Shown here in pieces: positions 24,222 through 34,081 of a stretch of 64,000 bases of DNA (positions are counted from its first letter, which is position 1; the number at the start of each line of letters is the position of its first letter). Made by a program: the position numbers and the translations under genes. The DNA is from Lytechinus variegatus (taxonomy: Eukaryota; Echinodermata; Echinoidea; Temnopleuroida; Toxopneustidae). The stretch lies in contig NC_054742.1 in NCBI RefSeq assembly GCF_018143015.1, positions 54,507,195 to 54,571,194 on the forward strand, given 5' to 3'. The notes beneath the pieces are model-generated. The model did not search any database. It saw only the letters and a list, made by a program, of their open reading frames with translations, and was not told the origin of the DNA.

Positions 24222-25103
24222 CTTCATCGTCATCATAATTATCGTGGTGGTCGTCATCATCATTCACCATTACGTGGTCGTCGTCATCATCATTATCAAC
24301 ATTATTATTGTTGTCGTCGTCATCATTACCACTACCACCACCACCATCATCATCATCATCACCACCACCACAATCTCCATCATCATCATCATCACTTATC
24401 AATATTAAGGTCAGAGAAATCTATATACTTACATCTATTAAGATCGGTTTCCAAGCGTAATTGTGTAGGTTCTTAACGTGATCTGGATATGACTGCCAAG
24501 GAAATGGTCGAAGTTCTACGTTGCACAACTTTTTAACCTGACAAGTTCAACAAGAGATTAAATAAAGTTAGACAACATGATAATAAAAGCAAGAACCATG
24601 GGCTCAGTTGCAATCTAAGTGGAACAGGTAAATATCATGCATGGCTATACGTGGGTCATCATCTCCTCATCATCAAATCAATGATTTCAGGGAAGTTACT
24701 GCATGTACTGATGGTACTAATACCTCAGTCACATTTGCTCTACGGCGTAAGGCAAGTCGAAAACAGCCGTTCCAGTTACAATTACAGGTGGTTTGAATGA
24801 AAATGAATAAAACGGCTGTTTTCGACTCGCCGTACGGCCGCTGCTGCGGCTGTAGAGCAAATGTCAGTGAGGTATAAAGTTCCTACAAAATCAGGGAGTT
24901 TCCGCAACCACTACGTAGACGCCTTCTGGAACGCAGATAATCTATTGTCAATAGCCCTTCATGACAAAGCAGCCTTTGTTGGAAGTCGGTGCATCAAAAC
25001 GGCAGCAGTATCGTCCTGGACCCTGGACAAACGACTTTCGCCATTTTTCGTCACCTCCGCATCTTCATCCATTTATCAATAAATTAACTTGTTTTTATTT
25101 ATT

Positions 25104-25200
<97 letters not shown>

Positions 25201-27275
25201 ACATATATATAATATATATATATATAATATATGTATTCATTCATCATTCTTGTTTTTTTTGTTTATTTTTTCATTCATTTTATTTATAAATTCATACATT
25301 CATGAATTAATTCATTTATCAATGGGGAGGGGGGTCTAAAAATGCAAAGCTATGAAAGGCACGTATTGTACAAAAAATGTATCTTACCTTAGGTATAACT
25401 GATTCTTTTATTCCGAGATCGTAGATGATTATCTTTTTATCAGGCATGTATTTCTGAGCACTGGCGATGAAGGATAGTGCCTCGAGATAATGGTTTTGGG
25501 AGAAGGCAGAAACGATTGCTATCCTCTGGTATAATTCGTCGATAGAGGGCGTGTGTTCTTCCAAATCAATAGGTAAATTAAGCTGGATAGTATAGATAAT
25601 AAGAGAGAAAATAATACGAGATTAAAAAAAATGCTATAAGTTATAACAAGTTTCATTTATAAAGGCACTGTAAATGATATAAAAATATGTATCTTTATAG
25701 AACGCATTTTACATCGTAAATTCTGCACTACATAATTGTAGACTTTAATTCCTTTTTTGTTTGGGGGCAATTTTGTGCTTAGTACTTTGGGTTTTACCCA
25801 TTAGACAGTTGTACTTAAGTTGAAGATGAATACGTGAATCATCTTGCTAAAACATGTCATTTCGGCCATTATGATATAAAATCAAAATGATTTTGAATTA
25901 AAAAGGGGTGATAAGAAGCGGGACTATCGCGTTCTGTGAATTTTGCTTCAAAATTATTGTTACTATATCTATCAATCTATGCTGATAATAAGGGTAAAGA
26001 ACCCATGCACGAAAAACTGAAACTCTCAACTCTCGATATGATTTTCCTAATTACCGTGAAGTTCACCGCTCCAGCATTATTCAAGTCTCTCCGTATATCT
26101 ACATCGTTGGTATCGTTACTATGGAGACGATCGTCTGTTTCAGGTTCGGCACCGGGTGTCCGCAAACCCGTTTGCATGATAGTAGTATGTATAGTAGATT
26201 TCTGGTGCTCTGTCGATTTTATTTGGATGGCGTGTGAAGTACGAACTATTGTTACTGTAGATAAAAAGAAAATTGCTAATGATGTTGTGGATGATACTCT
26301 GCAACAATCAAATAAAGAGGCTTTAATAGGAGAAGTTATCATTGTAAACAAATTTTCGGCATTACTTCTATGTGTGATCTGGAATGAAAATCATAAGTAA
26401 AAAAAAATTGGAACCAGTGGGATTCGAACCTGTCATCTACTGCTTGCCGGGCAGCGACTTAACCATTCTGGTTCACTGCCAAGTTACGATGAACTGGAAT
26501 TCAAATACCTCGATCATCTTCTTTCTGACTTTCTGGTCGCAGCCCGGCAAGCAGTATATGTCAGGTTCGAATCCCACTGGTTCCAATTTTTTCTGACTTA
26601 TGATTTTCATTCCAGATCACACCTAGGAGTAATGCCGAAAATTTGTTTACAAATTATCCAACAACTTTTACATTTACTATCGGTTTTACTATACTACTAC
26701 AAAGCAAAAACTGTGGTATTAGCCGGTGTACATAGAGGAACACACCAGTTATTTTACACCGGTGTTAAATTGGTGGTATTCGTTTTACACCTATAGGTGT
26801 TATTACAACACCTGTGGTTGTTAAATTTACACTCTTTGGTGTCATGTTTAATCTCTATGGTGTAATTTTAACACCTCAGGTTGTGGTCCTCTATTAACAC
26901 CAATTGGTGTCAGTTTTAACACCGCAGTTTTTACAGTGTACTTCTGCTACTACTACTACTACTACTACTTCTTCTTATTCTTCTCCTCCTCATTCTTCTT
27001 CTTCGTTTAGTACTTCTGTTATTACCACCTCTAATTTTTCATCTGCTACTAAATATTATTATTTTTGCATCCAATTTGTATTTGAACAGGAATTTTCTTG
27101 TGCATAATTTTATGGTGACGAGGTTTGACATCCTTCCATTCATGACCTGTCTTGCACACAAAAATCAATTATACTTACCATTTATTTCATAATCTCTTAA
27201 GATGAATATGAATAGAGGGATGGTCAAAATAATCATTAAGATTAAAACCCGGTAGAAGTCTTGAAACAGCTTCAT
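23536..27275 (-). CDS. DUF1647-like (glycosyltransferase-like) type II membrane protein, copy B
   Basis: Five coding exons, 27275-27179, 26254-26055, 25582-25388, 24537-24433 and 24060-23536, join in phase into 373 residues. The ATG at 27275 was chosen because an acceptor 'tatttttcag' lies 13 bases upstream and it opens a short cytosolic tail before a membrane helix (about residues 9-26, RVLILMIILTIPLFIFIL). The stem region to residue 99 is Ser/Thr/Asp-rich with NFT. The core has IVSAFSQNHY (about 122-131), a strand ending IIIYDLGI (to 157), AWKPILID, then [14 protein letters not shown] (204-217) and HRYDASLLAILV near 322-333. The WGDASVRF and HRYD blocks suggest a GT-A-like fold, which is inference. 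A possible 5' UTR exon ends at a 'gtaagt' donor near 28516. It shares exon sizes and phases with copy A, so the pair arose by tandem duplication. Confidence 0.82.
24177..24400. repeat. Trinucleotide repeat, (ATC/GTC/CAC)n
   Basis: About 220 bp of CAT/CAC/GTC triplets. Long reading frames on both strands (poly-His, poly-Asp) are artefacts of the triplet period. It lies in the last intron of copy B, which runs from 24432 to 24061. Confidence 0.95.
24721..24874. mobile_element. MITE, TACCTCGGTCACATTTG family, copy 1
   Basis: Inverted ends are TACCTCAGTCACATTTG and CAAATGTCAGTGAGGTA. The target duplication TAA is present on both sides (24718-24720 and 24875-24877). Internally 'ggcaagtcgaaaacagccg' pairs with 'cggctgttttcgactcgcc'. 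It is intronic in copy B. The same family disrupts the transporter exon at 41503. Confidence 0.92.
25107..25232. repeat. (TA)n microsatellite
   Basis: An almost uninterrupted AT/TA dinucleotide run of about 125 bp, with one 'atgtatacat' interruption. It is intronic in copy B. Confidence 0.97.
26345..26655. mobile_element. Foldback element whose arms carry tRNA-like B boxes
   Basis: The left arm (about 26345-26455) and right arm (about 26535-26655) are inverted copies. Each includes 'aacaaattttcggcattact', 'gatctggaatgaaaatcata' and 'ggaaccagtgggattcgaac' in opposite senses. The text 'ggttcgaatcccactggttcc' is a canonical tRNA T-arm plus acceptor stem, and 'ctgcccggcaagcag' resembles an anticodon stem-loop. 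A complete tRNA-like fold can be drawn on the minus strand over about 26479-26410. It lies in intron 1 of copy B. Confidence 0.85.
26700..26942. mobile_element. GGTGTTA-type TIR element, uninterrupted copy
   Basis: Imperfect inverted ends are 'aaaaactgtggtatta' and 'taacaccgcagtttttacag'. The interior alternates 'ggtgtta' and 'taacacc'. It gives the empty-site version of the copy at 43651-45484, which holds a Penelope-like insertion. Shorter relatives are at 33183-33407 and 40535-40667. Confidence 0.85.
26943..27015. repeat. (CTA)n/(TTC)n microsatellite
   Basis: A run of about 24 bp of CTA triplets continues into TTC/TTCT triplets. It directly abuts the right end of the GGTGTTA-type element. 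Confidence 0.85.
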
Positions 27276-30094
27276 TGTGTTGGGATGATCTGAAAAATAG
27301 GATGAAAGCATTCTCAGAGCATAATATTCCCCATATGACACAGCATTTCTAAAAAAAGATCACATATTAGCATTAATTTTCTCGATCGACTTTACCTTAT
27401 ATATTCACTTAACTTTACCTTATATAGTTCCTTATCTGGAAACCGTTCGCAAGACGTAAGCACCAAATTACTAAACGTGGTAATTTTTTTTAGTCTCACC
27501 AGTTGAAAATAAAAACTTGGAAGATGCTTGAAAATACATTTTGTACATTCCATTTAAAAAAAACGCTCTGGAATGTCATTATCATGATTATACACCTTAA
27601 CTGGAACCCGTGCGCAAGACGTAGGCACCAAATTATTATACGTTTTTAAAAAGATTTGTCAATAATGGCCAACTTGACTGAACCATGAAATGATAAACAA
27701 GGGCGATTCCACGTGTTCAGGGGAGATTAAATGTTGTTCACATAACAATGAGGAGAAAATGTCATTTTATGTAAGAAAACAAACAAAATAGTGAGTGGAT
27801 AATGTCATCATTCCCTTCATTGGCATTCCGACCAGGATATGCATATAACTGTTTTTAAAAATGTCATAACTTTATTACTTTACATCCAATTTTGATGAAA
27901 TTTTTGTATGTTATGGTTGTAGGATTTATCTCGTCTTATTCAAATCACCATTTTGTTGGGTGGACTTGTCCTTTAAGTTCATCCTCTTTGTTTGGCAAAC
28001 TCAAAGTGGCACCCAAGACGACAAAAAGTTGGTGTTCTTGTAAAGGAGACCAGGGGGGCCCGTAACACAAAGCTCAGCAATGAACGTAGAACATTTTTCT
28101 ACGATTGATTGCATTGACTACACTGTACAATTAATCGTAAAAATGAAGTGTACGATTAATCGCTAATCTCTGACCCCCCCCCTAAAAAATCGTTTTACTA
28201 TTAAACAACGAATTAATGTCTACCACGTTTTTCAAGGGACTCTTCAGTTCAAATATTTTCTTTTAGATTATGATTTATTCATATTATGTACACTTTTTCC
28301 TGCAATAATAATTTGACACTCTTTAGTTATCAATGTGAATATTATATTGCACGATAAATTATGAAGTAAAGATGATGTTCATGTCGATATTAATATGTAT
28401 TCACCGCAGGAGATACGGCACCTTGACTTTGGTCTATCCTTCCACGCACGTAGATTTAGATCATCAATATCAGTAAAACAAACATAAGATAACATGGGTA
28501 ATGAAAAAACTACTTACACATTCATGTGCTGTACTGGATCAAGACTTACAGGTCCACATCAAACCTGACGTACTTCTTCCAAAGATATGAATGAACAACA
28601 TCGCCAACACTCGTGTCAACATTTGCGAAAAACATGAAAATAGATGAGTTGCATACTGCATCTACATGCAAGAGCTTGTATGTTTACAATAATCCTTGAA
28701 GTAAGAAACTTATAATCCCGGATCCATATCCCGTACACAGAGTTTGTAGTTTCGGACCTTGTGCTGATCGATCAATGACAAACTCGGGGAAGGAGCCAAT
28801 CGATATTTTTTTCGATATTCTTTCTTTCTTTGCACGGTGAACGGTCCTTTGCTCCGTTCAGTTCATACGCTGGGTCTAATCCACTAATCATGATAATGAA
28901 ACATTTTGCATATAAGGGCCTCTACTCACTATATCACAATGGAGGCACCGGAACATTTTTTTTTTGGGGGGGGGGGGTGGCAAGACGTCTTTGTAATGAC
29001 TGAAACTGCATCCGGTCTGTATTAAAAATACTGCTTACCTCAGTCTGATTTTTCTTATTTATGTATGTATATACGCCTGTACAGTATTTAGTACCCAATC
29101 ATTTTATTTACATCATGTACATCTTCGAGGGAGATCTACACTTTGCGTACACTTTGCTTTTAGTGACCCCCCCCCCCATTCCATGTGCTCTTTTAAAATT
29201 GTTTTTCTTTAAAATGTCGATCCATTAATTTGTATCTGATTTACATCACATTGTATTATGTTTCAATGGAAATTAAAAATAATTATAGTTTTAATAGCCA
29301 CTATTCAGAACAGCTTTTCATACGCCTGTATTCTGAACTCATCTAAAAGTTGTGATTAACTATGGAAAGTCAACAGTCACACAAATATCTCACGTACAGC
29401 AAGTTCAATTTATCAGTTCATGTCACACTCAAATCATTCACAACTGTCAGGAAATAATAAGAAAACTGAAATAATATTCATTATCCCTATATCAAAATAC
29501 ACTCCGCAGCACCCACAAATTTTACTACTTTTAGATTTTCTCCCGCTAAAAGATGTTCTTAATGATTTGTGTTTTCGCATGATGAATGGAAGACTGCCAC
29601 CGCAGGTACGGACTGGAGCGTTGAAGCGTTATGTTTACTGAATAGCATAAACGCCATTCGCTTAAGGGATTTTAACACACCCCTTCCCAGAAGACAGTTA
29701 TGGATGTTCATTTCAAAGTGATGACAAATAACTGGATGAAAGTGCTGCCTGTACAAGTCTTTGGGGAAAGTTGGGCGGGATGGTGGGTGGGTCAGAAAAA
29801 GTGAGATCTGCATGTTATGGGGACGCACCGGACGTTTTGTGGAGACCGTCTAACTAAAAAGGGTGAAAAAATAAGGTCTATGGTTGTGTCGCCATATTTG
29901 GAGGGAAGCCATGGATGATACCAGGCGTACAATAATGGTTACTAGTCATTAGTAGTTTTAGTCAATAATGCTAATAGTCATCTTTGTCAGGTATAATAAA
30001 AAACTTCAACAAAACGAATCTTGAGAATCATCATTTTAAACCGTTCCATTTTAATGGTCAAATTCAAATCAGTAATGCAGAGGTTGATCAAGAT
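27276..30094. other. 5' flank of copy B and intergenic DNA
   Basis: It contains a duplicated short segment: 'cttatctggaaaccgttcgcaagacgtaagcac' is echoed about 170 bp later (27430 and 27600). A fragment of the AT-rich foldback family lies at 27840-27975, and there are C- or G-runs at 28175, 28970 and 29167. A candidate untranslated exon of copy B ends at 28516. No coding sequence is recognised. Confidence 0.45.
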
Positions 30095-32152
30095 CAGGCG
30101 CGCCGGAACACTTTCAGTTTTGGGGGGGCAAAATCCCGAAGGGGGCACAATATTTTTGACAGCGTGAGATACCGAAGCGATCGAGCGGGAGAGGCTATGG
30201 GACCCCCCCCCCCACGGTAAGGATTTTGTGTAAAATGGAGTATAAAAGTTGCGTTTCTAAGTGCATTCAAAAATTAATTTCTTGAGAATTAAACAGTCTT
30301 GGAGTTCTTTTTGCTCCTTCTGTTTCCTCCCTTCTGACCCAGCCTGGTGTTTCTTCATGACCAGGGTCGCAGTTCCAGCAAATTGCGAGCCTTATTGCAA
30401 ACGAAATTGTTTCAAACCAGTGTAATATAGGCCTTTTAAAGACTTTAACATGTTTAAGATGACAAACATGATGACCGTACGCAGCCGGGGGCCGCCGATC
30501 GAGAGGGCAAAATTCACCAAAAGTGTGCACGAAATCCTTCAATTTCATTCTAGAAAATGCAAAAGCTCTCCCATCACAAATCCCCTCGCTCTTACGTTTC
30601 TTCGAAAATTTAGGTCTTGCAGCCCACCCACTCCCGGGATGTTTTTTTTTATTTTTGCAAACGTCCATGAATAACAAAAGCTGGGATGAACCAGAGAACA
30701 TAGCTGCCATCTCGATCTGATTAGTAACAAGTAATGGGAAGAAGTTTTGGAATCTAAAATACATAAGTGCTATATATGAGCTGAAATAGTATCAGACAAA
30801 ACGCCTTCCAATCATGCCAATGAAAAGGAATAGAGGAAATACGGGGCTGTGAAAATATCTTAAGATTTTTTTTATAGTAGAGCACTACTGTAACGCTTAT
30901 TTTTTTCTTTTATATTCTTTACATTTTTATTCATATCTCGGATAATATCTTCCGGTCAAGAAGACACTTTCACAGATGATTTTATTTTTTTCATGTCTAA
31001 ACATTATCTCTAAGTTGCTTTCGAGTGGGATTCACCATTTTTACAAATTATAAATTATAATCCTCTACACATGATTATTCTGAGTGTAATTTTCTGATAA
31101 CATGTCTATATTGAGTTGAAATGACCTTGGTATTTTCTTTAGGGCACTGAATTGTTATTATTGCGTCACCTGTGCCTGGGAGGCGAAAAGTGAACTGAAT
31201 CACTATGATCCACAGGTCTCTCCTTCCGATATAACTGATGGGGGGGGGGTGCAGGTGGACCTCGACACCGGGGTTTCCCCCTACTCTTATACGAATCGGG
31301 TTCTGAACGTGCCAAGGTGGTGACTCTCCTCTACACGGGGCCTCCATTTAACGTCCTATTCGAGGGACGGAGTGTTTTCCATTGTAACATAGCCTGCATC
31401 TATGAAACATGGGAGAGACGTTTACACACAACGCACTGACTTCAGTCATCCGCCAAGGGTGGACTCGAACCTACGATCTTTGCTTCGACTTCGACGGGCA
31501 GACGCGTTACCGACTGAGCCAACACCGCTCTCTTGTTATCACTGTATTAACTCAATTTATATTTATTTATATTTAGTTGAAAATGAAATAATTGAAACAA
31601 GTTTCTCGAGATGTTATGGTTTCTGGGCTTGACAGCTATGACATAGATTCCATATCTTACTCGAGTAAGTAGTGTTCACGCGCGTTAGTTATATCGGGTC
31701 CGGTCTGAGCGTTTCTGGGCGACCGCGCGTTTGTTAGACGACACAGCCAGCATCATAGAATTATAAACCTAATCATTGGTGGACCACTATCAGTTTGCCA
31801 TTCGCTTTTAGTCTGAAATGTATTCATTAAAAGGTTAAACGTTATCACACTGTAATAAGATGGAAAAGGGGCTTATCAAAGCTATGTTTCACAGAGGAAC
31901 TGTTCGTCAAAAGACGCGAGGCTTACTATGATCATGTATTGCCCCGTCAGGGGCAATTTTTTTTCATTTTTGACAATGGAAATGACAATTTTCAGGCAGA
32001 AAAGTGCCTTCATTTACTTTTGTCCTAAAATAATTTATCATTTTTCATCTTTCAGGGGGGCACGTTGGGGGGGCAAAATCTCGTTTTGCCCCCCAAAAAT
32101 TTTATTTGGGGGGGCAAGTGCCCCCCCTGCCCCCCCGCTTCCGGCGCCCTTG
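30095..32152. mobile_element. hAT-type non-autonomous element, 2.06 kb, exact 8-bp target duplication
   Basis: The left end is CAGGCGCGCCGGAAC and the inverse of the right end is CAAGGGCGCCGGAAGC. The octamer ATCAAGAT is present at 30087-30094 and again at 32153-32160. Inside both ends are G-rich strings around 'gggggggcaaaatc'. No transposase frame is visible. An 8-bp duplication with CA(G/A)GG ends is the hAT hallmark. A SINE is nested at 31240-31540. Confidence 0.88.
31240..31540 (-). repeat. tRNA-headed SINE inside the hAT-type element
   Basis: On the minus strand from about 31535, the A box 'tggctcagtcggtaacgcg' is followed by the B box 'gtaggttcgagtccaccc', a good tRNA-like promoter. 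The body runs to about 31240. Confidence 0.75.
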
Positions 32153-32289
32153 ATCAAGATTATAAGTTACCCCCATTATGTTGACTATAACACGAGTCAA
32201 CTTTGCGTGAATTCATCAAGCCAATTAGGGTGGGTGATTAGGACTGCAGAATCGGTGGGGGATGGCAGACTAAATGTCACAGAGATAGT

Positions 32290-32590
32290 GCATGGTCCTG
32301 ATCGAAGGACAATCGATAGGTGAACTTCAGATCGGAGCGCTGGCCCGAGAATGAGCAACCGTCACAGCTCCACGTGAACAGGAGGTCGTGGGTTCGATCC
32401 CTGACCGAGTCATACCGAAGACTTTACAAATTGGACGTTCTGCCTTCTTTGTCAGGCGCTCGTATGAGAATGGAAAAGGGTAATAATAACATATTTTGTC
32501 ATGCAGGGCCCGCTGGAAGAACAGCTTACGGCTGAGAGTGGTTAACCTGGGTAAATATTAAGAGTTATTACTATTTTCATTATTCAATAG
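32290..32590 (+). repeat. tRNA-headed SINE
   Basis: The B box 'gtgggttcgatccctgac' is at 32389. A conserved tail 'ggcccgctggaagaacagc' and 'taacctgggtaaatatta' runs into an ATT-rich 3' end. The tail matches the SINE at 55815-55990. Confidence 0.72.
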
Positions 32591-32630
32591 TTGATCCATT
32601 GGGAAGTTGATGACATGAGATATACCGAAC

Positions 32631-32885
32631 ATTACACACTAAGAAATAAAGGTTCAAAATTGAACCCCGAAAGGTTGATGCAAAATCAGCACAATGGGTT
32701 CAAAAATTGAACCCCTGATTTGGGGTTCAAAAATTGAGCCCTGCGGTTGGGGTTAATTTTTGCACCCCGCGGGTTCAAAACTGCACCCCTAGAGGTTCAA
32801 TTTAAAATTGCTGAACCCATAGGGTGCTGATTTTACATCAACCTTTCGGGGTTCAATTTTGAACCTTTATTTCTTAGTGTGTAAT
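32631..32885. mobile_element. TIR element with near-perfect inverted repeats of about 50 bp
   Basis: The ends read ATTACACACTAAGAAATAAA and its inverse. Pairing continues through 'ggttcaaaattgaacccc' and 'gaaaggttgatg' with one or two differences. The centre is a second-order repeat of 'ggggttcaaaaattgaaccc'. The flanking bases are part of the palindrome, so the exact target duplication cannot be told. Confidence 0.9.
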
Positions 32886-33182
32886 AACGAGTCCACTCAC
32901 AAGTCCCTAATTCTAACCATACAGTGATAATCAAACAAAGGCTGGACGATGATATGACAAGTCTGAAGACTGTAGAAATAATAATGTTCGACCATGGTTA
33001 TTTCTTAAGGACGAACTGTTCACCATTTTAAACGATTATGCGACTCCTCTGTTTTTCACTCTCTTATAGAAGGAAGGAGTTCATTACACTCCGGAACATG
33101 ATATGAATCCCCCTATCATTTTCCTAATAAAATATTCCCCGGGAAAGAATACGTTTATATTATGCGGGTACAATCGAAAAAT

Positions 33183-33407
33183 ACAGGTGTTAATTCAACA
33201 CCAGCTCGGTAACTATAGGAATGCGCCAGAGAGGTGTTGAAACAGCACACTTCGGCTTTATGATAACGCCAAATAGGCATTAAAACAATACTAATCAGTG
33301 TTTAACCAATATCAGTTTGATTCTTAATTGGTGTTGTTTCAACACTTCCTTGTCGTTTTCCGATATACCAGGCTGGTGTTAAACCAACACCGATATTTTC
33401 ACAGTGA
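33183..33407. mobile_element. GGTGTTA-type element, diverged copy
   Basis: It begins near 'caggtgttaattcaacacc' and ends 'ggtgttaaaccaacacc' followed by 'cacagtg'. The interior alternates GGTGTT and AACACC words with little else conserved. Confidence 0.65.
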
Positions 33408-33539
33408 AAGACTAGTTGAATTGATGATCGTGGTAAAAGTAATCTGGACGCACTTCACTCATTAACCATGTTAACCGTCTTATAAATAACCCTGTTACGA
33501 TAGTCCAGATTGGATTGCTCTATGAATGATACTACTGCT

Positions 33540-34040
33540 ACTAATTTTTCTTTTGTATATAGCGTTTCGATATATCGCAATGACGTCTCAAATCGCTTTA
33601 CATACCCCGGTCATCGGGTCCTGGGGGCCGTTTCATAAAGCTGTTGGTAAGTTAAGAGCGACTTTAAGAACGACTGGTGATCCTTTATTGTGGTAACGGC
33701 ATATTCATTAGCGATGGTAACGCGCGTAAGAAAGGATCACCAGTCGTTCTTAAAGTCGCTCTTAACTTACGAACAGCTTTATGAAACACCCGTACCAGGC
33801 TTGCCTGCATACAAGGTATGCACATTCTCCACTCCCTGGGAAGCCTTCAAACAAGAGTTTCCAAACTAAATTTCTAGATATAGTACATAGGTTTCTGCAT
33901 CCTACCGGTTACACATTTAAAACAGGGGCGGAGAGTTTCCAAGTGGAGTGTTGACGCATTAAAGACGCTAGGCCGTGGGGGAATTCGAACACACAACCCT
34001 CTGCTAACTAGACGAGAGCCAGAAACGCTTCGCAACAAAG
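33540..34040 (-). repeat. SINE of about 500 bp at the 3' end of the transporter gene, split by a MITE
   Basis: On the minus strand a tRNA-like head lies at about 34035-33985 ('gtttctggctctcgtctag', 'tgtgttcgaattcccccac'). A body follows with 'atcctaccggttac', 'tctccactccctgggaagcc' and 'ataccccggtcatcgggtcc', ending near 'catttcgatatatcgc'-like text at about 33540. A MITE at 33626-33787 interrupts it. The SINE begins about 45 bp past the transporter stop codon, so it may form its 3' UTR or downstream flank. Confidence 0.7.
33626..33787. mobile_element. MITE, 'GTTTCATAAAGCTGTT' family, copy 2
   Basis: Arms 'gtttcataaagctgttggta' and 'cgaacagctttatgaaac' are inverted. Internally 'aagagcgactttaagaacga' matches its inverse exactly. 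It is inserted in the SINE. Confidence 0.9.
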
Positions 34041-34081
34041 AAAAGTCAGATAAATGATGATTCTTTAAAATCAAAATTGTT

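Noticed and set aside
24064..24476. Long frames rich in Asp, His or Ser on both strands
   Set aside because: They are translations of a trinucleotide repeat inside an intron of copy B.
26410..26480. Functional tRNA gene
   Set aside because: It is part of a foldback element with the same text in the other arm, and the anticodon loop lacks the usual T before the anticodon.
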